The notes under the pieces are model-generated. The model searched no databases, had not been told where the DNA came from, and saw only the letters and a list, made by a program, of their open reading frames with translations. A program made the position numbers and the translations under genes. From Komagataeibacter melomenusus (GTDB taxonomy: Bacteria > Pseudomonadota > Alphaproteobacteria > Acetobacterales > Acetobacteraceae), in contig NZ_JABJWC010000015.1 in assembly GCF_013155395.1 (NCBI RefSeq), positions 1-64,000 on the forward strand: 64,000 bases of DNA. The letters are read 5' to 3'. The stretch's first letter is position 1; each line of letters opens with the position of its first letter. This document shows positions 44,634-53,866 of the stretch, piece after piece.

Positions 44634-45541
44634 GCCGGGTGCGTCTCCAGCCAGTGCCGGGCGATGTCCAGCCGGGTCGCAACCCAGACCTTCTCGCGCT
44701 GGGCAATATAGTCAAGGAACCGCGCCACCGCCCTTGCACGGCCGGGGCGGCCCGCCACGCGGCAGTGCAGGCCGACCGACATCATGCGCGGCTTCTCGGC
44801 CCCTTCCTCATACAGTTCGTCAAACGTGTCACGCAGGTAGTTGAAGAACTGCTCGCCCTCGGTAAAGCCGTTCAGCGCCACGAAGCGCATGTCGTTCACA
44901 TCGAGCGTGTAGGGCACGATCAGTTGCGGCCGCCCCGCACTACGGTCGTAATAAGGCAGGTCATCGGCGTAGGAATCAGCGTCGTACACAAAGCCGCCTT
45001 CCTCCGCCACGATGCGGGCGGTGTTGGGGCTGGTGCGGCCCTGGTACCAGCCCAGCGGGCGCGAGCCGGTCAGCTTTTCATGCAGCGCGATGCATTCAAG
45101 GATATGGGCGCGCTCCACGGCCTCGGGTATGTGCTGGTAGTCGATCCAGCGCAGCCCGTGGGAGGCGATTTCCCACCCGGCTTCCTTCATCGCGGCAACC
45201 GCTGCGGGGTTGCGCGCCATGGCGGCAGCCACGGCAAACACCGTGAGCGGCTGCCTGCGCTGGGTAAAGATGCGGTGCAGCCGCCAGAACCCGGCGCGCG
45301 AGCCATATTCGTACAGGCTTTCCATCGCAATGGCGCGGGCGCCGGGAATGGACTGCGCGCCCACCATCTCGGACAGGAATGCCTCCGACCCGCGATCGCC
45401 ATGGAGGACCGAGTTCTCGGCCCCCTCCTCGTAATTGATGACGAACTGGACCGCGATCCGCGCCCCGCCAGGCCATTTTGCATCTGGCGGGTTGCCCGCG
45501 TAGCCAACCATGTCGCGCGGATAGGCACCTGTGTCAGACAT
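44630..45541 (-). CDS. puuE: Allantoinase PuuE (polysaccharide deacetylase fold)
   Basis: PuuE hydrolyses allantoin to allantoate with a deacetylase-like barrel instead of the amidohydrolase fold. The 303-residue protein has VQFVINYEEGAENSVL, the ESLYEYGSRAGFWRL motif, ASHGLRWIDYQHIPE and GWYQGRTSPNTARI, all typical of the family. It overlaps uraD by 4 bases and follows pucG by 20. Confidence 0.94.
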   Translation of the reverse strand: MSDTGAYPRDMVGYAGNPPDAKWPGGARIAVQFVINYEEGAENSVLHGDRGSEAFLSEMVGAQSIPGARAIAMESLYEYGSRAGFWRLHRIFTQRRQPLTVFAVAAAMARNPAAVAAMKEAGWEIASHGLRWIDYQHIPEAVERAHILECIALHEKLTGSRPLGWYQGRTSPNTARIVAEEGGFVYDADSYADDLPYYDRSAGRPQLIVPYTLDVNDMRFVALNGFTEGEQFFNYLRDTFDELYEEGAEKPRMMSVGLHCRVAGRPGRARAVARFLDYIAQREKVWVATRLDIARHWLETHPA

Positions 45542-45561
45542 TATGCCGTAATCTCCCGTTA

Positions 45562-46791
45562 TCAGTCGTTATAGGCGGCAAGGGCAGCATCGACGCCTGC
45601 GCCCGCGGCAAAGCCGTGGCCCTCATGGCGCAGCACGGTTTCAAGCGCGCCCATGGTCAGCAGCACCTTGTGCTTTTCAGCGTTGTAGCCCATGGCGCCG
45701 ATGCGCCAGATTTTGCCCTGCAGCGGGCCAAAGGCGGAGCCGATCTCGATCTCGAAATCCTCGCGCATGCGCCTGCGCACCTGCTCCCCGTCAATGCCCC
45801 TGGGGATGTACACGCCGGTCACGTTGGTCATGCGGTGTGCGTCGCCGCCAAACAGTTCCAGCCCCATGGCGCGCAGCCCGGCGCACACCGCGCGCGAGGC
45901 GGCGGCATGGCGGGCGAAGCGGGCCTGAAGCCCTTCCTCCAGCACCACGCGGGCGGCTTCACGCGCGCCATACAGCATGGTGGTGGCCTCGGTGTGGTGA
46001 TTCAGGCGCTTTTCGGACCAGTAATCCATGACCATGGCCAGGTCGAAATAGTTCGACGGAATGCGCACGCGCGTGCCGTCCGTGGTGTCGCTGCCGCGGA
46101 TGCCCGCCTCGACATGGCGGCGGGCGAAGATGTGCTCGGCCGCGCGGTCGGAGAGGGTGATGGGCGCCGAGCCCGGCGGGCCGCCCATGCATTTCTGCAG
46201 GCCCGAACTCACCACGTCCACGCCCCAGCGGTCGGTCGCCACTTCCATGCCGCCCAGGGTGGCCGTGGTGTCGACATAGGAGAGCACATCGTATTTGCGG
46301 CACAATGCGCCCACGCCATCAAGCGGCTGGGCCATGGTGGTGGAGGTATCGCCATGAATGCACGCCAGCACATGCGGGCGGTGGGTGATGATGGCGTCCT
46401 CGATCTGTTCGAGGCTGGCCACCTCGCCCCAGGGCAGGTCCAGCGTCACGATCTCGGCGCCGATGCGCTGCGCGATCTCGGAGAGCAGCAGGCCAAAGCG
46501 CCCCGCGCGCACGATCAAAAGCTTCATGCCCGGCTCGACGAGCGAGACGAGGGCCGCCTCGATACCCGCGCGCGCCGTGCCATCGACCAGCAGGGTCCAG
46601 CGGTTGTTGGTCATGAACACCTGACGGTAGAGATCCATCGTCTGGTTCATGTAGTCGGTCATCTCGGGGTCGAACTGGCCCAGCATGTCGGCCGCCATGG
46701 CGCGCAGCACGCGCGGGTGCGCGTTGACCGGCCCCGGCCCCATCAGCAGCCGGGCGGGAGGGTTGATCTGGCCGAAAAAGGTCTGGGTCAT
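45562..46791 (-). CDS. pucG: Ureidoglycine-glyoxylate aminotransferase
   Basis: A 409-residue PLP enzyme of fold type I, close to alanine-glyoxylate aminotransferase. In purine clusters this protein (UGXT/PucG) transfers the amino group of ureidoglycine to glyoxylate, giving oxalurate and glycine. RLLMGPGPVNAHPRVL at the start and GLQKCMGGPPG with the likely Schiff-base Lys200 are visible. Its place between an allantoate hydrolase and puuE, and beside hpxWXY, supports the ureidoglycine role. It overlaps the hydrolase by 4 bases. Confidence 0.88.
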   Translation of the reverse strand: MTQTFFGQINPPARLLMGPGPVNAHPRVLRAMAADMLGQFDPEMTDYMNQTMDLYRQVFMTNNRWTLLVDGTARAGIEAALVSLVEPGMKLLIVRAGRFGLLLSEIAQRIGAEIVTLDLPWGEVASLEQIEDAIITHRPHVLACIHGDTSTTMAQPLDGVGALCRKYDVLSYVDTTATLGGMEVATDRWGVDVVSSGLQKCMGGPPGSAPITLSDRAAEHIFARRHVEAGIRGSDTTDGTRVRIPSNYFDLAMVMDYWSEKRLNHHTEATTMLYGAREAARVVLEEGLQARFARHAAASRAVCAGLRAMGLELFGGDAHRMTNVTGVYIPRGIDGEQVRRRMREDFEIEIGSAFGPLQGKIWRIGAMGYNAEKHKVLLTMGALETVLRHEGHGFAAGAGVDAALAAYND

Positions 46792-48059
46792 CCGAAATGT
46801 CTCTCAAAAAGTCCGATAAAGGCGATCATCGCCCGCAGGGCTGCATCCGTATCCGCATCGGTTACGGATTCAGCGGGGTTATGGCTGATACCGCCCGCAC
46901 AGCGGATGAACAACATGGAAACAGGAGCCAGATGCGCCATGATCATGGCGTCATGCCCGGCACCGCTGACCAGCAGCCGCGCCTCATGCCCGGTTACGGT
47001 ACCGACCGCCTGTTCCATGAAGGTGGTCAGCCTCGGGTCGCACGGCGTGGCATCAAGATCCTGCTGCATGCTGATGGCGAGTTCCAGCCTGCGTGCCTTT
47101 GCCACTTCATGGGCTACGGCCAGGATGTCGCGGGCCGCACGGTCACGCACTTCATTGGTGCCGGCACGCAGGTCCAGGGTGAACACCACCTCGCCCGGCA
47201 CCACGTTGGCCGCCCCCGGCACCACGTCAAGCGACCCCACGGTGGCCACCAGCCCATCCGTGCCCGCGCGGCCGATCCGCTCGGCGGCGAGGATGATCTC
47301 GGCAGCGCCTGCCAGCGCATCACGCCGCAGGTCCATCGATACGGTGCCCGCATGCCCCGCCATGCCGCGCAGGGTCATGCGGTAGCGGTGCTGGGCGGCA
47401 ATGGCGCTGACCACGCCAAGCGCACGGCCCTCGGCCTCGAGCACGGGCCCCTGCTCGATATGCGCCTCGACATAGGCAAGGATCTTTTCGCCCCTGCGCG
47501 ATGCCGTGTGCATCTGCCCCGCATCCAGCCCGAATGCCCCCAGCGCCGTGGCCAGCGTGGTGGTCTCGGCCCAGTCGCGCATGGCGGGATCGGGGGTTTC
47601 GAGCACGCCTGCCACGGCATGCGAGGTCAGCATGCCGGATGGAAAGCGCGAGCCCTCCTCATCGCCAAAACCGATCACTTCCAGCGCAAAGGGGAAGCGT
47701 TTTCCCTGCCGGGCAAAATGGGCCACGGTCTCGATACCCAGGATGACACCGAGCATGCCATCAAAGAAGCCACCATCACGCACGCTGTCGATATGCGAGC
47801 CGATCAGCAGCACCGGGGCATCAGGTGTCAACCCTTCATAGCGCCCCAGCAGGTTGCCGGCCGCATCCATGCGCGTTGTCATGTCCGCTTCGTGCATCCA
47901 TGTGGCCAGCCGGTCGCAGGTGGCGCGGTAGGAGGGGCCGAGATAGGGGCGGAACAGCCCGCCCTCCATCTCGGAATACGGCGCACGCCCCAGTTCGGTG
48001 CAGCGCCGGACCGCGCGCGGGCCGGAAGGCTGCCGCCTCTGTTCTACAAGATTCACCAT
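46788..48059 (-). CDS. Allantoate amidohydrolase (M20 family)
   Basis: A 423-residue metal-dependent hydrolase of the M20/AllC-HyuC group. Metal ligands appear in GSHIDSVRDGGFFDGMLG (His and Asp) and DEEGSRF (Glu); the late CAGGISHNPAESV is also conserved. It would convert allantoate to ureidoglycine with loss of ammonia and CO2. N-carbamoyl amino acid hydrolases and ureidoglycolate hydrolases look similar, so the assignment rests on the context. I chose ATG 48059, which overlaps the hpxW stop by 7 bases; a GTG at 48071 is also possible. Confidence 0.88.
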   Translation of the reverse strand: MVNLVEQRRQPSGPRAVRRCTELGRAPYSEMEGGLFRPYLGPSYRATCDRLATWMHEADMTTRMDAAGNLLGRYEGLTPDAPVLLIGSHIDSVRDGGFFDGMLGVILGIETVAHFARQGKRFPFALEVIGFGDEEGSRFPSGMLTSHAVAGVLETPDPAMRDWAETTTLATALGAFGLDAGQMHTASRRGEKILAYVEAHIEQGPVLEAEGRALGVVSAIAAQHRYRMTLRGMAGHAGTVSMDLRRDALAGAAEIILAAERIGRAGTDGLVATVGSLDVVPGAANVVPGEVVFTLDLRAGTNEVRDRAARDILAVAHEVAKARRLELAISMQQDLDATPCDPRLTTFMEQAVGTVTGHEARLLVSGAGHDAMIMAHLAPVSMLFIRCAGGISHNPAESVTDADTDAALRAMIAFIGLFERHFG

Positions 48060-49645
48060 GCCGCGACACACCCGTCACTCCGGGGGTCGCTCGCTCCCTC
48101 CAGCAGCCCCGATTCATGGCGCACCAGCGCACCCGCATGCCCCATGATGGAGGAAAATGGCGGCACGCGTTCCATCTGGTGGCCTGCGGCACGCATGCGG
48201 GCGATCACCTCGGGGTCGAAGCGGTCCTCATATTTCAGGCTGACGCTTGATTCGCCCCATGTGCGGCCCAGCAGCCAGCGCGGCGCGGTGATGGCGCGCT
48301 GCAACGGCATGCCATAGCGTGCATAGCGGGTGAAAAGGGCCGCCTGTGTCTGGGGCTGGCCTTCGCCGCCCATGGTACCGTACACCATGGTCCGGCCATC
48401 CTCGAAGCGCGCACCCGCCGGGTTGAGCGTATGGAACGGCTTGCGGCCCGGCTGCAGCCCGTTCCACCCCTGCGGGTCAAGCCCGAAGCTGGTGCCGCGG
48501 TTCTGCCACACCACGCCGGTGCGCGGCAGCACCACGCCCGAGCCATATTCAAAATACAGGCTCTGGATCATGCTCACGGCCAGCCCGTCGGAATCGATCA
48601 CGCCCAGCCAGACCGTATCGCCCTGCTGTGATTGCCATGGCCACGGCGCCGCCTTGTTGGGGTCGATGCCTGCCGCCATGCGGTCGAGTGCCTTGCGGTC
48701 ATCAAGGATGTCCTGCGCCTGCACGGTCATGTAGGCGGGGTCGCCCACATGCGTGTCGCGGTAGCGGAAGGCCTGCTTGGTGGCCTCGACCAGCCCGTGC
48801 AGGTAATCGAAATCATCCGCTTCTGCCGCCTTGAGCCGGTCAAACAGCGCCAGGATCAGCAGCGAGGCCACGCCCTGCGTGGGCGGCGCCATGTTGTACA
48901 GGTCCGCGCCGTGAATGCGGGCATGGAGTGCGGGCTGGTGGGTTGCCTTGTGCGCCTGCAGGTCGGCCAGTGCCAGCGGGCTGCCAAGGGCCTGCAGGTC
49001 GGCGGCGAGTTCACGCGCCACCGTGCCGCGATAGAAGCTGGAAAGCCCTTCATCAACCAGTTGGCGCAGGGTCGTTGCCAGGCGCGGGTTATGCAGGATG
49101 TCGCCTGCCTGCGGCAGCTTGCCGCCGGGCATGAACTGTGCGGCAAAACCGGGCACGTCCTTGAGTTCTTCCGCCTTCTGGCGGGTGATCTCGGCAGCCC
49201 CCGCCGTGACGGGCACGCCCTGTTCGGCATAGTACAGCGCATCGCGCAGCACGCGGCCAAGCGGCAGGCCCGGCGCCATGGCGTGGCTCCATGACAGGGC
49301 CATCTCCCACCCCGACACCGTGCCCGCGACCGTATTGGCCGCAAGCGGGCCACGCCACGGAATCGTGTCATGGCCCGCGGCGTGATAGAACGCGGCATCC
49401 GCCTTGCCTGCGGCAGCCCCGCAGGCATCGATGGTTTCCACCCTTCCATCGGGCCACATGGTCAGCCAGAAGGCATCGCCGCCAATGCCGGTCATGTGCG
49501 GATAGACCACGGCCAGGGCCGCGGCGGTGGCAACGGCGGCCTCGATGGCCGTGCCGCCTGCCTTGAGCACGTCAAGACCGGCCTGGCTGGCAAGGTGGTG
49601 GGGGGATGTGACCATCCCCCGGCATGAACGTGGCGTATTCAGCAT
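48053..49645 (-). CDS. hpxW: HpxW, gamma-glutamyltransferase-like oxamate amidohydrolase
   Basis: A 530-residue Ntn-hydrolase of the gamma-glutamyltransferase fold. The nucleophile of the self-processed small subunit is Thr344 in QQGDTVWLGV. No signal peptide is seen, so it is cytoplasmic, unlike glutathione-directed GGTs. In Klebsiella, HpxW hydrolyses oxamate to oxalate and ammonia at the end of the urate pathway. Its position beside hpxY, hpxX and pucG (which makes oxalurate) fits that role. It overlaps hpxY and the downstream hydrolase by 7 bases each. Confidence 0.87.
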   Translation of the reverse strand: MLNTPRSCRGMVTSPHHLASQAGLDVLKAGGTAIEAAVATAAALAVVYPHMTGIGGDAFWLTMWPDGRVETIDACGAAAGKADAAFYHAAGHDTIPWRGPLAANTVAGTVSGWEMALSWSHAMAPGLPLGRVLRDALYYAEQGVPVTAGAAEITRQKAEELKDVPGFAAQFMPGGKLPQAGDILHNPRLATTLRQLVDEGLSSFYRGTVARELAADLQALGSPLALADLQAHKATHQPALHARIHGADLYNMAPPTQGVASLLILALFDRLKAAEADDFDYLHGLVEATKQAFRYRDTHVGDPAYMTVQAQDILDDRKALDRMAAGIDPNKAAPWPWQSQQGDTVWLGVIDSDGLAVSMIQSLYFEYGSGVVLPRTGVVWQNRGTSFGLDPQGWNGLQPGRKPFHTLNPAGARFEDGRTMVYGTMGGEGQPQTQAALFTRYARYGMPLQRAITAPRWLLGRTWGESSVSLKYEDRFDPEVIARMRAAGHQMERVPPFSSIMGHAGALVRHESGLLEGASDPRSDGCVAAW

Positions 49646-51012
49646 GCCTTTTCCTTCCGCGCGTAACCCGCATCAAGCGGGCGGCAGGCGGCAAGGCCCG
49701 CGCGCTGCAGTTCGGCCGCCACGGCAAACAGCTTTGCCTCGGCTCCGGGCGCGCCGATGAGCTGGATGCCCAGCGGCAGGCCCGGCGCGGCCAGCGGGGT
49801 GGCCAGCACCGGCAGCCCGGCCAGGCTGATGGGCTGGGTGTAAATGCCCAGATTGGCCCGCGCGGAAACGCTCTTGCCATCCACCATGATGGAAGGCTGG
49901 TCGATACGCGGCGCAACCCCCACCGTGGTCGGCGCCACCAGCACATCGGCCTGCGTCAGGGCTTCATGCACCTGCGCGCGGAACCACCGGCGGAAGCGCT
50001 GCGCCTGCACGAAGGTCGCCGCGGGCAGCATGGCGCCCGCCATGAGGCGGCTGCGGGTGGCGGGATCATACTGCATGGAGCGTCGGCGCAGGCGCGGCAG
50101 GTGCAGGTTGCCCCCTTCCGCCGCGCTGATGAGGAAGGCCGATGCCCGCGCGCGCGCCACCTCGGGCAGTTCAATGACACGGTCATGGCCCAGATGCGCC
50201 ATCACGCCATCGATCGCGGCCGTCAGCCCGGTGCTGACATTGCGGGCAAACCACCCCCCCAGCCGCGCCACTTTAACGGATGCCACATCAGGCAGGACCG
50301 ATACGTCCCGGCCTGCCATGATGGCATATACCGCCATCAGGTCCTCAAGCGTATCGGCCATGGGGCCTGCGGTATCAAGGCTGGCCACGAAGGGATAGAC
50401 ACCGCGCAGCGGCACCTGGCCATAGGTGGGCTTGAGCCCCCACACCCCGCACAGCGCGGAGGGGATGCGGATCGAGCCATTGGTGTCCGAGCCCAGCGTA
50501 AAGGGCAGCAGCCCCGCCGCCACGGCGGCTGCCGACCCGCCCGACGAGCCACCGGCAAGGCGGTCGCGGTCATGCGGGTTGCGGGTGGTGCCGTTATGGG
50601 CGTTCTCGGTGGAGAAGCCGTAGGCAAACTCATCCATGTTCAGGGTGGCCACCGGCACGGCGCCAGCCGCGCGCAGGCGGGCGATGACGGTGGCGTCCTC
50701 GGTGGCGGGCAGGTTGTCGCGCAGCACGATCGAGCCTGCGGTGGTGACTTCGCCGCGCACGTCAAACAGGTCTTTTACGCCAAAGGGCACGCCTGCGAGC
50801 GGGCCGGGGTCCTGACCCGCGGCCATGGCCTTGTCCACCGCCTCGGCCTGCGCCACGGCGGCGGGGCCAAGAATGCGGGTTACGCTGTTGAAGCGGGTGT
50901 CACGCGCCTCGATATCGGAAATGACCGCCGTGACCACGCCCACGGCATTGCGGCGGCCGGCGCGTATGTCGGCGGCAATGCCAAGCGCGGCACCCATGGC
51001 ATGGGCGCTCAT
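49639..51012 (-). CDS. hpxY: AtzE-family amidase HpxY
   Basis: A 457-residue amidase-signature enzyme. Catalytic Lys80 (FGVKDLFD), cis-Ser156 (GGSSGGSAAA) and nucleophile Ser180 (GSDTNGSIR) are all in place. AtzE-type enzymes form a GatA-like complex with a small partner (AtzG; here HpxX, directly upstream). AtzEG cleaves carboxybiuret; HpxY is thought to act on oxalurate or a related ureido acid, not proved. It overlaps hpxX by 4 bases and hpxW by 7. Confidence 0.88.
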   Translation of the reverse strand: MSAHAMGAALGIAADIRAGRRNAVGVVTAVISDIEARDTRFNSVTRILGPAAVAQAEAVDKAMAAGQDPGPLAGVPFGVKDLFDVRGEVTTAGSIVLRDNLPATEDATVIARLRAAGAVPVATLNMDEFAYGFSTENAHNGTTRNPHDRDRLAGGSSGGSAAAVAAGLLPFTLGSDTNGSIRIPSALCGVWGLKPTYGQVPLRGVYPFVASLDTAGPMADTLEDLMAVYAIMAGRDVSVLPDVASVKVARLGGWFARNVSTGLTAAIDGVMAHLGHDRVIELPEVARARASAFLISAAEGGNLHLPRLRRRSMQYDPATRSRLMAGAMLPAATFVQAQRFRRWFRAQVHEALTQADVLVAPTTVGVAPRIDQPSIMVDGKSVSARANLGIYTQPISLAGLPVLATPLAAPGLPLGIQLIGAPGAEAKLFAVAAELQRAGLAACRPLDAGYARKEKAC

Positions 51013-51245
51013 GGCGCGTACTCATAGGCTGGCTCGCAGTCATCAGGCAGCACGAAGCCTGTCACGAGGTCGGCATAGCCCTGCAGCAGCGCCATATTGG
51101 CCACGACATCTGGCAGGCAGGCCACCGGAATGTTCAGGCCGATCATCCGGGCCATGTCTGCCACGGGGGGCACCTTGTGGTCATTGCTCGCCCCCGCGCC
51201 GGCAACACCCGGCGCGGAAGGTGAAAGGCTTACAGTGCTGCTCAT
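51009..51245 (-). CDS. hpxX: HpxX / AtzG-like small subunit (DUF4089)
   Basis: A 78-residue protein with the DUF4089 core: an N-terminal helix (ADMARMIGLNIPV), PDVVANMALLQGYADLV and the C-terminal FVLPDDCEPAYEYAP. AtzG-type proteins are GatC-like partners of AtzE amidases, and the gene overlaps hpxY by 4 bases. A disordered Ser/Ala/Pro stretch precedes the core. Confidence 0.88.
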   Translation of the reverse strand: MSSTVSLSPSAPGVAGAGASNDHKVPPVADMARMIGLNIPVACLPDVVANMALLQGYADLVTGFVLPDDCEPAYEYAP

Positions 51246-51287
51246 CTACTCACTCTCTCCCGAATGGATAAATCTACCCGGGGCGCA

Positions 51288-52736
51288 TCATGCAACAGGA
51301 GGATCGAGACTGACTAGTTCCGCCACGTCATAAGACAGCAGACTTTCAAGGTGCTTGCGGCCATCGGCCACGTACAGGTCACGCCCCAGCCCGTGGGCAA
51401 GACGCTCCACGCCAAAGCGCATGCCGCTGATCGACGCCCCCGAAAGCCCCATGCTCGGCGTGGCCGAGAACGTGAAATTGTGGATGTTGGCCAGCATGGG
51501 CGCCAGCGGATCATTCGGCTCGCGCGGCAGGAACTGGTAGCAGTCGCCCAGGTAGGGATAGCTTTCGAGCACCGCGCTCTCGGCCCCTGCGGGTGCCTTG
51601 TAGCGCTCGCCCCACAGGGCGACGGAGGGGGCAAACGATGCGGTCTCGGGCCTGCGGGACAGGTCGGTTGCGAAGCCCGTGCCAATGATCACGAAGTCAA
51701 AGCGCATCTCGCCGGTGGGCGAATCGACAACGATTTCATCGCCTTCCATGCGGGCGGCGGTCCAGGGGCAGCCGGTGCGGTAGGCAAAGTTTTCATGCCT
51801 GCGGCAGCGCCAGAACGTATCTTGCGGCGGCGGCTGGTTGAGGTCGAAGATACGGCGCATGAAGCCCCAGCGCAGTTCATCGGACAGGGCGGGGTAGTAG
51901 GCGAGGAAGCCGGTATTCTCCATCCACCGGTACGGGTTGATGGAAGGGATTTCCTTACGCCGCAGGCACAGCGTGACACTGCCCGCACCTTCCTCGAGTG
52001 CCGTGGCGGCATTATCGAACGCCGAGGCCCCGGCGCCGAGCACGCCGATGCGCTTGCCCCTGAGCGCTGCGAAATCGATCGCCTCGGATGTATGGGCATA
52101 ACGGTCGCGCGGCAGGCCGTTGCGGATGAAGTCGGGCACATGCCACGTGCCACAGCCCTCGATGCCGGTGGCCAGCACCAGCTTGCGGGCATAATGCACA
52201 TGGCTCGTGCCATCGGGGCGGCGGAAGGTCAGGCGCAGCAGGCCGTCCTCCCACGTCACGCCGCTGAATTCGTGGTCATTGGCCACCGGCAGGTCAAGGA
52301 TGTCGCGGTACCAGTCGAGATAGGCCTGCCAGTCCCCACGGGGGATCTTGTCCAGTTTCTCCCACGCCTGCGCGCCGTATCGCGCCTCATACCACGAGCG
52401 CGGGGTGAGCGAGGGCACGCCAAGGTCGGGGCCGGTCACGTATTTGGGGGTGCGCAGCGTGATCATGCGCGCGAAGGTCACCCACGGGCCTTCGCCACCT
52501 TTTGCGGCGCGGTCGAAGATGCGCACGTTGGTGATGTTGTTGCGCTTGAGCGCAAAGGCCGTGGCAAGCCCGCCCTGCCCCGCGCCGATGATCGCCACAT
52601 CCAGCACGCGCTGTCCATCACGCTCGATGGGGGGAATCCATTCCTTGCGCGGGTAGCGGATGATTTCCAGATCGCGGCGCACGGCTGCATCGAGCGCTGC
52701 CAGCCCCCCGTCTTTCGGCTGCATGTTGGTATCCAT
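51288..52736 (-). CDS. FAD/NAD(P)-dependent monooxygenase-like protein
   Basis: A 482-residue flavoprotein of the class B monooxygenase type. The FAD loop is IIGAGQGGLA (about 50-58), the NAD(P) loop is VLGAGASA (about 232-239), and a third conserved stretch is VIIGTGFATDL. Class B enzymes oxygenate carbon or heteroatoms; I cannot name the substrate. It heads the operon that leads into hpxX, hpxY and the urate genes, and no urate oxidase is recognisable in the window, so a role in an oxidation step of this pathway is an open possibility. A perfect T-N11-A palindrome lies upstream. Confidence 0.85.
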   Translation of the reverse strand: MDTNMQPKDGGLAALDAAVRRDLEIIRYPRKEWIPPIERDGQRVLDVAIIGAGQGGLATAFALKRNNITNVRIFDRAAKGGEGPWVTFARMITLRTPKYVTGPDLGVPSLTPRSWYEARYGAQAWEKLDKIPRGDWQAYLDWYRDILDLPVANDHEFSGVTWEDGLLRLTFRRPDGTSHVHYARKLVLATGIEGCGTWHVPDFIRNGLPRDRYAHTSEAIDFAALRGKRIGVLGAGASAFDNAATALEEGAGSVTLCLRRKEIPSINPYRWMENTGFLAYYPALSDELRWGFMRRIFDLNQPPPQDTFWRCRRHENFAYRTGCPWTAARMEGDEIVVDSPTGEMRFDFVIIGTGFATDLSRRPETASFAPSVALWGERYKAPAGAESAVLESYPYLGDCYQFLPREPNDPLAPMLANIHNFTFSATPSMGLSGASISGMRFGVERLAHGLGRDLYVADGRKHLESLLSYDVAELVSLDPPVA

Positions 52737-52779
52737 CTGCGGGTCCCCATCTGTTTTTGCGTCTTGTGCTGATGCAGCC

Positions 52780-52807
52780 CCGTATGACGTCCCCCGACGC
52801 CATACGG
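52780..52807. promoter_or_regulatory. Near-perfect palindrome upstream of the FAD gene
   Basis: CCGTATGACGTC (52780-52791) and GACGCCATACGG (52796-52807) pair at 11 of 12 positions around CCCC. It lies 43 bases before the FAD-gene start on its transcript side. It may be a leader hairpin or a second operator. Confidence 0.5.
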
Positions 52808-52887
52808 ATATCCCCCAACCGCACCACGATGGGTTGATCTAATCAGCCCGCAGGCTGTTCCGTCCAGTAGAATGATTTCATCGTTCC

Positions 52888-52904
52888 GTTGCGTAAATCG
52901 CAAC
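52888..52904. promoter_or_regulatory. Candidate LysR-type operator (T-N11-A)
   Basis: GTTGCG and CGCAAC flank TAAAT as a perfect inverted repeat. It contains TGCGTAAATCGCA, an exact T-N11-A site of the LysR class. It sits just past the lysR stop and about 150 bases upstream of the FAD gene that heads the hpx/ura operon, so the neighbouring LysR protein is the natural candidate. Confidence 0.6.
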
Positions 52905-52909
52905 AGGGT

Positions 52910-53866
52910 TCAGACCACGCGCTCGTCGCCCACGCCCTGCACGCGGCGCAACTCGAGGCGCAGTTCCTCGATCACGGTTTCCAGCAATGGCGGCAGCCAG
53001 CGGGATTCACGCACATAGGCCCCGAGGTCGGTCACGGCGCGGGTATCACGCAATGGCACATGGCGCAGGCTGTCCTGGCCGGGCTGCACGCCTACGGCCA
53101 GCGGCGACTGGAAGGCCAGCCCCGCGCCGGCAAGCACCATGCGGTTGGTCAGTTCGATCGAGCCGGTATGCAGCACCACGTTCAGCCGGTCCTGCCACGG
53201 GCGCAGCATGGGCTCCATCACGCGGTAGAGCGAGAGCGTGCGCGTGGGCAGGATCAGCCGGTAGGCCACGCATTCCTCCACCGTTACGGTGCGCAGGTGT
53301 GCCAGCGGATGATCGGCCCGCACCACCGCGCCGACCGGGAAGTGCCCCACCGCCACCCGCCGCAGTTCGGGGTACAGCGCCAGCGAGAACGCGATGCCAA
53401 GGTCCACCCGCCCATCCTGCAACGCCGAGACGATGGTTTTTGGGGCGCCGACCTCCACATGCAGCTCAACGCTGGGGAAGGCCGAGATGATGCGCTCGAG
53501 CAGCGCGGGCAAGAGCTGGCCCGCAATCCCTTCCACCGCCATGATGCGCAGCCTGCCGTCATGCCGGCCGGACAGGGCGTTGATCTGCTCCTCCGTCCGG
53601 GCGGCATCCTGCATCACGGTCACGATATGGCGGGCCATGATGGTGCCCACCTCGGTCAGGACCATGCCCTCGGGCAGGCGGTCGAACAGGGGCGCGCCGA
53701 TCTCGGCCTCCATCTGCGCAAGCTGGCGCGTCAGCGCCGAGGGCGTGACATTGAGCCTGCGCGCCGCCTCGCGGATGGAGCGGCATTCGCGCACCGCATT
53801 GAAATAGGAAATGCCCCGCGCGTGCAGGCGCATCATGCGGGGCGTGCGCGAAAGCGGATCGTTCAT
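52910..53866 (-). CDS. LysR-type transcriptional regulator
   Basis: A 318-residue regulator. The N-terminal winged helix-turn-helix (about 17-77) with YFNAVRECRSIREAARRLNVTPSALTRQLAQME and the C-terminal effector domain (about 100-300) are clear. The ligand is not evident; a purine intermediate such as urate or allantoin is likely from context. It overlaps xdhC by 4 bases, so it is transcribed with the xdh genes, and a T-N11-A palindrome lies between it and the next operon. Confidence 0.9.
   Translation of the reverse strand: MNDPLSRTPRMMRLHARGISYFNAVRECRSIREAARRLNVTPSALTRQLAQMEAEIGAPLFDRLPEGMVLTEVGTIMARHIVTVMQDAARTEEQINALSGRHDGRLRIMAVEGIAGQLLPALLERIISAFPSVELHVEVGAPKTIVSALQDGRVDLGIAFSLALYPELRRVAVGHFPVGAVVRADHPLAHLRTVTVEECVAYRLILPTRTLSLYRVMEPMLRPWQDRLNVVLHTGSIELTNRMVLAGAGLAFQSPLAVGVQPGQDSLRHVPLRDTRAVTDLGAYVRESRWLPPLLETVIEELRLELRRVQGVGDERVV

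Noticed and set aside
45478-47385. Long plus-strand open frame across pucG and the allantoate hydrolase
   Set aside because: It is antisense to two clearly recognisable genes and has the composition of a shadow frame. The same applies to 54870-56444 and 56974-58653 opposite xdhB/xdhA, and 33146-34708 opposite purEK.
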